From Cyprinodon diabolis (Eukaryota; Chordata; Actinopteri; Cyprinodontiformes; Cyprinodontidae), in contig CM060062.1 in NCBI GenBank assembly GCA_030533445.1, forward strand, positions 6,738,456 through 6,802,455: a stretch of DNA of 64,000 bases, read 5' to 3'. The position numbers and the translations under genes are program-made. Under the pieces are notes generated by a model that saw only the letters and a list, made by a program, of their open reading frames with translations, ran no database searches and was not told the DNA's origin. Positions 40,001 through 52,000 of the stretch are shown piece after piece (the stretch's first letter is position 1; every line of letters begins with the position of its first letter).

Positions 40001-43000
40001 GCGGCTTCGCTTCTTCTTCTTCTTATTTACTACTGGTGGTTGGCTTTGGTCGCAGTACCGCCACCTTCTGCTCTGGAGTGTACACGCTTCACCTATGAGA
40101 AAAAGGAGCAGCGCATGAACCGAACGCAACAAAAGCGAACCGAACCAAGGCAGTCGAACCGAACGGTGCGGACGGTTTTCATAAACCGTTCCATCCCTAC
40201 ACCTTACCCATATGTTTTCATGTTTGACGGCGTCTGGTGTGATACTAGTCTGATATCTGACCACTCTAATTGGCATATTTAATTTACATTAGCTGTCATC
40301 CTTGCTTCTAAGCATTCTTCATGGATTCTAGATATGTCTGAGGTTACCTTTTTGTGAGGATTTTTCTTAAGGTTTATCTTAGCCCAGCTTTACTTCTTCC
40401 AAAGCTACCTCTGATGTGTATTTGAGAATTTAGTTGTGCTGAAACCTCCAGTTTATTTCAAGTTTCAGGTGAATTTAAACGATTTGGAGGAAGTCCTCCT
40501 TTTTTAACATTTTGTCAAGTTTGTAGAATTCACTAACTGTCAACAGTAAATGATCCTGCTATCAGCATGTTTGCTGAATGGATACACTTTTCAATCTGCC
40601 TGAAAGAAATGAACTAGACGGCTTATGACCTGTATTTAGGGTTAGATGCAAATATAACTCTCAATTTTAGAGTTGATGGCAATTTTGATTGAATAATTGA
40701 ATAATCAATTTTGAAAATGAAAACTTAAAAAATATATGCTTTTGGAAACACTGCAAGTTGATCAACATGGACAAGCTTGGCCTCTGGCTGTTTCTGTAAA
40801 AACAAATTCTGAAACCTTCAAAAGCACATTTTTAAATATGTTTATTTATTTCTATACCTGGGCATAAAATATACAATTTTGACCATTTGTTCATTAAATA
40901 GCTTGTTTTTCAAGTAATTTGTACATTACTTAGATTATGTCAGTGGTATCTTGTATTATCATATCCACATGTAACAATTAGGTTTAAGAAAATCTTATCA
41001 CCCTAAAGGTTTAAAACAATGCTTGACTTTGTGAAAGCAGAGTTATTGTTAAATCCTTTATACCAAAAAATTTTTCAAAATTCAAATTGCATTTCAAGTC
41101 TTAAAAGTTTTGTTTCTGCTCCTCTGAGTATCTGAAGAAATGTGACCTGACATTTTTTAATAGGCATTTTTTGCTACTGTTGTTTTTTTTTTGTCTTTTT
41201 TTTACAAACTATTGTTTATTTTTATTTATAAAGACTTTTTAAAATACTTAATGTTCACAAAAGGTAGCACAATAATGCTGCATAGAGTTCTAACTGAATC
41301 TAAGAGAAATATGCAGCTTTTGATCGAATGGCTAAATGTTACAGTTGATTCTGCTAAACGGATTAACTGATCTCAATGTTTTTGTTTTTTTGTGTCTCTT
41401 ATTGCAATGCAGAGTTTGTAACCGTGACGTTAACTCTGCGTTTCATTAACGTGACTGTAGCCGAGACAGAATTCACCTTCTACAACTGCAGCCTGGTGCA
41501 GGAGCTTTCTGGCCGCAGACCGTGAGTATAGGTGCCATTCAGGAAAGTAAAGAGTAAAGATTTGATGTTTGTCATGATGGTTTTATTTCTGGATAATTGC
41601 CACCTGACCAGGACCCAGTCTTTCTAAAAATGTAAATCCAGCCTTTTTCAGAGTTGTGATGAGCAAGTCTCTACATGCTAGAATCTAATCCTAAAATACC
41701 TGCAGATGTTAATGTGTAAAGAAACTATTTTTAGTCTCAGTGAAGTCTTAAAAACAAATTTAAACAAGAAATAAGGAATAAGAGGGCAGGTAAAGAAAAA
41801 ACATATTTTCTATGACGTGTCTGTGGTTCATTCAGGTTGAAGAAGCAATACTTCAAACAGATAACAGGAAGGTTTCTCCAATACATCAAAACATTCGATC
41901 CTTTTAAGCCTTCCACATTTGTCTGTCATGAAAGTTGCTGGAAAAAAATTTTGGACGCCTTTTGGAAAACTTAGAGGTTAAATGAAAGTCTACTTCTTCT
42001 AGGAAATACAAAGACAGATGACTGTTTGGTTAGCAACAATTAACCTTGAAGCAGCAGCTTGGTTTGCCTTTTATTTTGAAATATTAAGAAGATCCAATTT
42101 TACAGTAACTACTCCCTCTCACACAGCGAGATGTTTGAAAGTGAAATAATCAACAACTTAAGGCCTAAAGGCTTGAAAAACAAGATCTAAATGTTATTCT
42201 TACATCTTTTAAGAAACTTGAATGAACTGAACCAATAGGAGATTTTTCAAACCTTTACAAAACACAATGATTGTAAATCTGTCAGGAATATAAGATCTAC
42301 CGTAAATCTAATTCATGCTTATAGAACCTTTCTGTTTGTCACATCTAATGTTGGACTGAATACATGCTTTTATTAGGAAAATGTGCTAAGAGAGTATTTA
42401 CCATGGGATTTAACAGATTTGCTTTATTTGGAGTTGAAATTCTGATCTTAATCTCTTGTTCTACCTGCATCCCTGCCAGATGCCAAGGGTGTGTGAGCAG
42501 CCGCTGGGGGTGTAACTGGTGTATCCATGAGCATGTCTGCACACATAAACACACCTGCAGCCAAGGAGTCACCGTCCACAACCGACACGTAAGTCATCCG
42601 TAGGTCCAGCGCTCTTTTCAACCCTTCCAGTCAGACGAGGAGCTAAAAGCACTTGGTTTTTCCTCATAGTCCCCTTAGTTGACTTGAGCAGTTTTTCTTC
42701 ATTTAGTTTGTTTTGCTTTTTATATCCATTTGACTTAATCCATAAACATTCTTTTTATATCATTTTGCATTTTTTCTTTGTTTCTCCAAATCATTTATTT
42801 CATCCTAATTTTTTTTTCTCCCCCCGCCTGCTTATTTTTTCTGTCTCGTCTTTGCTCGTGCTTCTCCATCATCAAGTTCACACCACAAACAACCACCATC
42901 CCGCCACCAACCCGAAATCCAACCCCGTCACCTCCTTCTGTTCTGACTGCTCCAACAACAACAACAAGAGCCGTTACAACAACACAGTCACCCCCCACAG

Positions 43001-46000
43001 AGACATCTACCCCCACCACAGCAGCTGTCTCCACAACCACCATTACAGAAACCCCCACCACCAGCCCCAATGCTGAATCCAGCACCTCAGTTTCCTTCTC
43101 CACAACTTCCCCTTTTGTTGGGATCTCCACCCAGACCAGCACGGCAGACACTGATGTCTCCACAACAGATGGAAACCTCTCCAACACAGAGGCAGTCACA
43201 AGACGAACTGTTGGTTCTCTCAGTGGCTCGTTAGAAGATGAGGAAACCTTAAATGCCACAGATGGAATGAGCCACACATCACTAAGCAGCACCACTGGCT
43301 ACATAGACTCTTCGCAGAGAATGTTAGTCCCTTCTAGTGAAGCCTTGAGTTCTTCCCCTGAGATAAACCTCACTACTACTAGTGAAGTGGCCCCTTTGAT
43401 AGACCCCTCTATCAGCGAGGTCGAGGAGTTCATTCCTCTGACCACTTCTGAGGAGAATGTCTCACCTACGAGGATGAATGACAGGGAAAAATCACAGAAA
43501 GAACCAAGGGTGGACTCTGAAATGACTCCATCTGTCGCCCGTTCCTTCTTCCCGACCCGATCACCAGAAACAGTTGTTGATGTCAGTCTTGAATCTCCAA
43601 CAAACCTTCAGTCTGATTCTTCTTTTGAAGCTTTTACTTTGGTGAGTTTAGAGGCTTCCATGAGAGCGTGATGCAAAACATGTTTAGTGAATCTCTGAAA
43701 GAATCTACTGTTTCCGCAATGAGCCGGAAGGAGAGATTAACGTCACAAAACGAGCTACACATTTTATCTAAAAAACAAACAAAATATAGAAATATTACGT
43801 AGGCGAAAAGATGTGGGGTATTTTTTGTTGTTCTTAATGAAAATGAAAAAGTGATTGTGCCTTTGTAATTATGCCCCATTATTCTGATATCTTTACAGGA
43901 GAAATCCAGCTGTTCTGTGAAAACCTTCAGAGGTTTTTAGAGAACATGTGTGAACAAACAGAATCATGAAGACCATCAAAATACAGCAGATACTTCAGGG
44001 AAAAAGCTGCGGACCGAGGCAGTGTTGGGTTATAACCCACAAGCTTTGAATTTCTCACAGAGCACGTTTTAATCCATAATCAGAAGGGGTTAGCTTCTCC
44101 ACCTAAACTGACAGGCCAGGCATGGAGGGGATTAAGGCCAGAAGCCGCCAAGCTAATTTTGTTGCAGCTTCACATGTCTACCCTTAATTGAGGAATTTTA
44201 ACAAGGAATTCATTATTGAAAGAAAAAAACAGGGAACTTCCTGTTCGCAGGTTGCTACCAAAGATTAAGGGGTTCTGTCAAACGTGGAAAAAAAGTGCTC
44301 CAATCAAAATAGACCATAATCAAACCCATTATAGTTTGGCTGAAAAGTACCTTCCGCCATCCTAACCATAAAGCATTGTTGCAATGGCATCATGTGGAGA
44401 TAATTTTTTTTTTTTAGCAGGGGCAGAGCAGCTGCTGTGAAATGATTTGCAGAGATATGGATCTATGTTCCACTGAGCAATAATTGGTTGAAAAGACATT
44501 GAAAAGAAGGCAGGATTTACGTCCAAACAACGTCTACATTTGGTTGAAAAGTGAAAGATGAAAAGGTATAATTTAATGAATTTAGCTTTAATAAGTTAAC
44601 AAATGAAAACAATCATTTTCATAATGATCACTGAGTTTGGGAGCGGTCATTTTTGCCCAATTATAGTAACATCTCACTCCTGGCATCTTCCAGCAGTGAC
44701 GTCACGGTGCGGTAAGCCTAGCGCCATTCTCCTGGTTTACAAGCAAAATCAATGGGAACTACTAGACACATCTGCAATCAACAACAATTATTGAAGATTT
44801 CCGTAGGACTTCACCATTGAAATTCACCAGAGCTTTAGTTAAACTGACAGTGCCCACATACATGGTAGTTGGATGTTGTAATATATCTGGTAAAAGTGGA
44901 TAAAAAAAAATTAGTTATTTAATCTTTCCGATTCATGATCCTCCACAGTCATTGGATTGCCATCTTGAAGAGGGAGGATTTACCATCGAACATCTGGTCA
45001 GAGAAAAAACATGTAATATGTAGCCAACATTTGGAAGAAGAATATTTTCAAGATGACTTGGATAATAGCGCGTTGTGACAAACAACACTGGGACTTGCTC
45101 AACAGCTGATACCGCACCGTGACGTCAAAAACCTGTAGGGGGCAGTAGCGCTCTTTAAAAAACATGGATTTCTATCGTAAAGCACATTCAATTGAAAATT
45201 ACTCATAATTAAAAACAATTATCATTTATTGAATAGTATTTAATAACTCCATATTTACAGTATTTTTAGAAGTTTGAATTCTGAATATGACCGGACCTTT
45301 CCCTTAAAAAGATGGCTATTTTTGGACGAGTGGGTCAGAATCAGACTGACCAAACATTGGCAAAAAAATGTTTAATTCTTGGACTAAATGTAGACTATGA
45401 GATCGATCAGATTTAGCCTAAATACCAACGTCTAATTGATGCTTGGCGTTTGGTTGGGTGGACGATTCTGGAAGAACACCTGTAAGAAGCTTCAAAAGAC
45501 CTGAAACAGGGACTCAGCCAAACATGTAATGGAACGGTTGTAAATAAACTGCCTGGTCTGATTAACTGAGCAGGAGCTAATCATTAAAGGAAAATTGGAA
45601 AATGTATCAGTTTATAGATATAACCAAAGCTTATGGACATACCATCCATCAGTTGTTGCTCTATCACAGAGTAAGGGGGAATAAATACAAATGCCTCACT
45701 TTTCCGATTTCCACTTGTAAAGGCTGTACAAACAATATGTTGGTTCCCTCTCATTCATAAAATAATGTGTTTGTTTATGAGATAAACTACCTGCTAGCTT
45801 AGCATAAATCGTTTAGTTTGTTAGGAAAGTTTTCGCTTGGCTCTTTGCAATCATGTTAGTGTTCATCTACCACCACATCAGAAATTCTTTCAGATTCACA
45901 GGTCAGAACCTGATTTATTAATCCCTTTTAAAAAACTGCTTGCTTTTGATTTTACTAACGAGTCTTCATACTAACCTCTTACCCACAGGAAAAGATGAAA

Positions 46001-49000
46001 ACTTCACCAAATAATCTTTATTTCTTCAAAAATTCCAAAATGATTCCTTTATTAGACCTTTTTAATGCCAGAGGATAAAAGCTTTCATATTAGGCACCAG
46101 TGTTTACTGCACTACACTTATAGGTTTGTTAAAGCCTCTACGATTAATAAATCTTGCTGTGATGGCTGAGGAATCAATGCAGTCTCAAATGTGTGGATGC
46201 AGCAGAGTAATTTAAAGCATTAACCTGACAGGTTTTATTGACTCATCTGCTCTCTCCATATCATTTTTGCTCACCTCATTAAGTTCTACAGGCAGGTAAT
46301 GACGTTGAGCTAACTCAGCATTTCCTTTGACATACAAGCATGTTGCTGTATGCATATCTCTAACCTTCTACTATACTTCTACATTCTTTTACCTTCTACA
46401 TTATAAATAATATTTTTTGCAACATGATTTGCCTTTTTTTTTAAGCTGAAAAAATGTGGATCATTTTATTGCTGGTAGAGCCGATCAGATAAGCATGGCT
46501 GTTTTGTCTGTTCATGGTTTGGGAGATTGAAAAAAATGATTCACTTCCTTCCAAACTGATAACATTTTAGTGGATTGCAGCAACTGCTATGAATCAGGAC
46601 ATTTTCTAGTATTTAGAGAGGAAGTGTTGAGTTTATAATGTTATACAATGTGTGAGCAGGAATGCCCGTGTGTGGAGCGGATACAGGATTCTTCTCTACT
46701 CCCTGTCAACGTGGAGAGAAAGATCACATTGGTGGGCCAACACCTCCATCTTTTTCAGGTAAAAAGAAAAGACACTACAAGTAAAAACTCACACAACATT
46801 CCTGTTCATTTTGGCTCAATGTTGCAGGACATAATTTTCATTTTGTTTAAAAAAGGGGAAAATATCACTTATGTCCTTAAAGAAATTGCAAATTATAAGC
46901 CAAAGAGAGCTATATTTCTTCTTCTCTTTGTGTTTCAGGATGAGGATTTGGATTATGAGTGTGTGTTGGATGTGGAGAATCGGTCCGTAGTGGTTGAGGC
47001 CTCCGTAGAGCCAGATGCTGGTCAACCATCAGTCTTCTTTATCACCTGTCAGCCACACCAGGTCAGTAAAAAGCCCCTCTTTGCTCTGAGAGTAAATATA
47101 AGTAGAATAACAAGGATTGTTAGATATTAAACCTTTGATCTAATGTCTAAGGAGGTGTTGTTTTAATATATCTACATGATTTAAGTGGTTTAACATTTAA
47201 TTATAGTTATTCACCTATAGTTCTTGTCAGAAGTTAACATTTAGACATGTTTATCAATGTCAAATACATTTGGGGCTTTTAACGGTTTATTTTACTTGGA
47301 AAACAACTTTGAGTTTCCTACTCAAAGACTTAAAATATGCAAGTACATTTTATGAAGTTGAGTTACGACTGATCTAACAAGCAAAAACAATTCTCTTGAA
47401 ATTCAATAAACAAGGAGCAGCACTGATGAGAGGGATTTGGAAAGATAAAAATGTGAAACAATAAAGCAGACTTATTACGCCCTGGCTTCCTCATGCATAT
47501 GTTGCGCTTCATTGTTTACTTTCATGATTTCTGTCACACTGGTGACATCATCAACGCTACCACATCGAAAAGGTATCATCAGAGACGCAACGGCGGCAGG
47601 ACAGATGGCACTCAGCTTGCCAGCGGGGGGTTAGACCTAGCTTTTCTTTTGGAAGGGAGCGAAATGCCGATTGTTAGCAAGTTCAAAAACATGTGTAAAC
47701 CCGTATTTTCAGTGGGAAATAGACTATTGTTGCTATCTCTTGAAAATTAAAACATGCAGCAGAACAGACACTCTGCTTTCGTTTCTGCCTGGCATTGTTA
47801 CTTCTGCATGCAGATGTGTATCAACAATTGTGTTCTTCAAGCTGCGTCACTACAACACTTTAGGCTAACCAGCAGTGTAATGGTTGGATAAAACATAAAC
47901 ATAGTGAACAGAGGCCACTTAAAGTCATAAGGAGTTTGCCTTGGTGACCATTTGCCCTAAAGCGATTTGGACCGAACTCTGAACCCTTTGGTACTTTTTT
48001 ACTGCTTCCGATATGGTTGCCAGATCTATTAGATGTATTCCTACTAGAGAGAAGTTTTTAGTCAAGAAAACAGTTTCTGCAACAATAGCAACTCTGACTG
48101 CCCAAATGTTACAGTATCTGATATAGAAGTGTATTCCTATGGGAGAGAGAGTGTCAGAAAAATGTTTTAAACAAAGAGGCCTGTTTGGATTTATTTACCA
48201 CATAATTTAAAGATTTTTAAAATACAGACAATATGCTTTTTCTTTGAATATCATAGTTGTATTATTATCACTTGACAGCAGCACTCACAATCCCCAGGCA
48301 CCCTTGTTTGATATTTGACTATTTACCTGTTTGTGTATAAGAGATTTTTAGGATAATCCTGAAATGTAAACATTTATATTATTTTTATGTTGGCAATAAA
48401 ATGGTTTTAAGAAAGCTTTTAAGGTAGAGGTTAGAATCCCAATGTAAGTTTTTTTTTTTTTTACTTTTCATTAAAGGACAAAGCATTGTATTAACAGTTC
48501 AACTGTAGAATAGGACAGAGTTAGCCAGAAGATTAGTTTTTACACATTCAGACAAGTTTTTCATTTGTGCCAAATATGGGAATGACCCCTAAACCTATTT
48601 ATGTTGCAGTACGTTTATTCCCTACTAATGGAGGAATACTCAGCAACAATCAACGTCAGGAGAAAAAACAACTTCCTGATTGACAGCGCTGAGGATCTGC
48701 AGGGTGAGTTCTGTTGCTGTATGTCTTTCTATTTGTAGGAAAAGCCCCTTGATGTGTCACAATCTAATTAAACCAGTTTATTGTGTCCATTAAATAAATC
48801 CTGTCCTTTCTTTCTCTTTATCCTCTTTTGTCTCAGTGACCCTGTTCAACTGTTCAGTGGGCCGATCAGACTGCAGCAGGTGTCGAACGGCGGACCCAAA
48901 GTACGGCTGCGTTTGGTGCGGTGGAGCTTCCAGCTCCAGCTGCGTGTATCGAGACTCCTGTGCTGATGAGATCAAACACACCTGCCCCGCACCTGTCATT

Positions 49001-52000
49001 CACTTTGTAAGAACCTTTGATATCCGTACACCTGAAATAAGGATTTCTCTACTCTAGATGGAGTTAAAAAGTCTTCTGCTACATAGGAATATTACATGAT
49101 GGTTTCAGCATTAAGATGCAGAAACCATCATGTGCTGAGAGCAAAGCTTATTCTTCATGTAGCTGTCAAAAACTTTTTGAATTAAGTCCATGCTGGTGCT
49201 TCTTTTATTTCCTGTACTTTAAGGCATGTTTACCAGATAACAGTTTAAGGTGTGTGATGTCTACAACTTTTGGCATAAACTTTGTACTCCATGTATTTCA
49301 TTATTAGTCTTTATATATCCCTTCACTCTGATTGGCATATCTGAAAAAACTTGGAGAAACCCTAAACTTTATCCATTTTTTATTGCATTGGTGTAATCTT
49401 GTGGATTGTTTTTTTTTAATCTAGTTTCTGGTAAATATAATAGAATCATTTATTTAAGCCCCTCTTGAAAAAATAGAAAATAAAGCAAAACATTATTGCA
49501 GTGAGGACAGTTGATCTTAATTCTTAGGAAATAGCTAAAGGAAAAGAGATATTCCTCTCACCACCCCCATATCAACCGAGTATGTGTAAAATCTTGTCTT
49601 AAGTTTCTTGAGGGCTAAAATCATTTTCTTTATGCTCCATTGCAATTTTAAAATGTGGAATTGCTCAAAAAAAGATGTTTGCTTTGGTTGGATGAGATTA
49701 AGATTTTTAGGAACTAATCATTTTGGGGAATTTTAGTCTAAGAATATATGAGGAGGAACTTTTCCCACTGTTAAGGAAGGCAGAAGGTCTTTGTTGTTGT
49801 TGTTTTTTCTTAAGGCTCTGAAGGAACCATAATGGCATCATTAACACTTCAGCATTAAAGTGACCCACAAAATATGGACACAGCAGCATGTAATTTACCC
49901 TCTTCATGGCAATCCCTCCATCAGAACACAATCCTATTGAAACCTGGGTTTAGCAGGTGCAGGAAGAGCATAAAAGTGGACCCAGGACTGAGGAGGAGCT
50001 CTATGCTAAAATATTATAATATATTCAATTCAGTTTATGTATATAGTACTATTTCACAACAACCTTGGGATGGCATCCAAGGCACTTTACAGAGACAATT
50101 CAGCCAGATCATAGAGTCAAACTGACTCAAAGTTTTCTACCTAAGGAAATCCAGTTGATTGCATCGACTTATTGACTCGATTGCAATCCCTCACACCAAG
50201 CATGCTTGTAGCGACAGTGGAGAGCAAAACTCCCTTCTACCAGGAAAAAACCTCCAGCAGAATGAGGCTCAGTGTGAACAGCCATCTGCTGAGGCCGACT
50301 GGGGTTCAAGGAGACAGAAGCAGACATAGAAAAAGAAGCAAAGATACAAAAGGCAACTGTCAACCAGCTCCACAGGCGGCCTCGTCCAGGAAACACACAG
50401 CCAGGCAGACGAGCTCCGAGATCAAATACCCAGTAGCTTCTGCCAGCTCAAACGTTAGCTGGAAGCAGGAAGATAGTTTGCAGTTGTTACCGTGGCAATG
50501 CTTCACAAATCAAAATGCGGAATTTCATGAAAAGTAACCAATTACTTGCAAGTTGCTTTAGTGGTGGGTGACGCTTGCAAAGGGACAAAATTGAGCGCAC
50601 TGAAACAGGTCCACACAGGAGGAGCAGGGGGGCTGCGCTCGCATGTAACATGCTAAACGTGTGTGAGGAAGAGTTTATAAGCATCTGTATGAAGTAAAGC
50701 TGCTCCTAAGAGTATTCATCAGGGTGTGGACTTTTTGCAGAATTATGACGCCATAAAATGTACACAAATGAAATACCACAGCTTGTGGCGCTATAATAAA
50801 AGATGGATACATTTTTTAGTTACAGTAAAGTTATGATGGTAGTTCACACATTAGAGCAGAGGAACTGTTTCAAACTGTCACATACAGCACATCCTCTTCT
50901 GTTTGGAGTGTAGATGAAGTGAAAGATAAGGAGTCAAGTTAAGACATGATGGGCCTGCTTGATAAGACAACGTTTGATTGTGTCATCCTTTGGAAAATGT
51001 ACCAACTACATTTTCAATTTCAAAACAATGATGAGGGAGCATGAAGGAACGGGTGTCACTTTTTTAGAAACATTTCAGCTTTAATCTACTACTTTTTTGC
51101 TCATAAAAATAGGTGTATAAAGTTCTTAAAATAAATACCCATATTTCCAGTGCCAATTATCCTGGATTCCTTTGAAACCCACGTAATATATTTTTGTTTT
51201 GTTTTTTTTTATTTATGGGAAAAAAGGCATAGAGGAGGATTTTGAATAACTGCTCTTCAGCCATCGAGTGGAAGAATCTTCCAGATACAGTCTGGTCTTT
51301 TTTCTCTCTTCTAAGGCCTTCCTCTGCTTCTCATAAACTTTTAAGACCGTTTGTCATGTGCTTCTCAGACTCTTTAAAGTACACAGTGAGATGAAGATGG
51401 AGTGACAGTGAATGGCTGAAACCGAAGCTCAGTGGATACAGAAACATTCAAAGTGTTCAGACACAGTATTAGGAGAAAAATTATTTAAAAAAGATTTGTA
51501 TTTGGGACGACTGATGGATAAGATGATTCCACAGAACTTGAAGACAAAAAGCTCATACCTTTTAAAAGCTTATTATTTCTACTGATCTTCACTGTTGACT
51601 GAAAGTTTCCATTTTTAGGATGGCTGTTGATTGGATGTTCATTTCAAGTCCAAACCATTTGTGATATTTCACAAACTAATTAGAATGTCTTAGTATCTAT
51701 CCAATAAAATTAAATAAAAGACACAGCTAACTGTTGATAATCAGTCAGAAAATATATGTCATATTTGTGGTTTTCCTGTGTTTTCAGTTGGACCCGTTGT
51801 CTGGTCCAATCGAGGGAGGCACAGTGGTGACCATTTCTGGCTCTAATCTTGGTCAGAGGGCAGAGGACATCGAGAGCTCCGTCACAGTGGCCAACGTGCC
51901 ATGCACCGTCATCCACAGCAGATACGAAGTCTCATCGAGGCAAGCCGTTTGCACAACTCCACACACTCTGCTTGCTTCGAGCAAGCAGCGCATCCATTTT

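Noticed and set aside
39752..40276. 174-codon minus-strand open frame as a host gene
   Set aside because: Only the part near 39770-39920 is meaningful (BED finger) and it lies inside a TIR-bounded hAT remnant; the N-terminal part is the terminal repeat translated.
42684..43076. 130-codon frame rich in His/Asn overlapping exon 10
   Set aside because: Shadow frame of the Ser/Thr/Pro-rich plxnb1 exon; low complexity creates long open frames in several phases.
46648..47130. 160-codon open frame starting at ATG 46648
   Set aside because: It is exon 11, intron 11 and exon 12 of plxnb1 read through in the same frame; the intron has good splice sites and lacks family similarity.
50172..50537. 121-codon + strand open frame
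   Set aside because: Lies in a common teleost interspersed repeat; no domain and no splice support.
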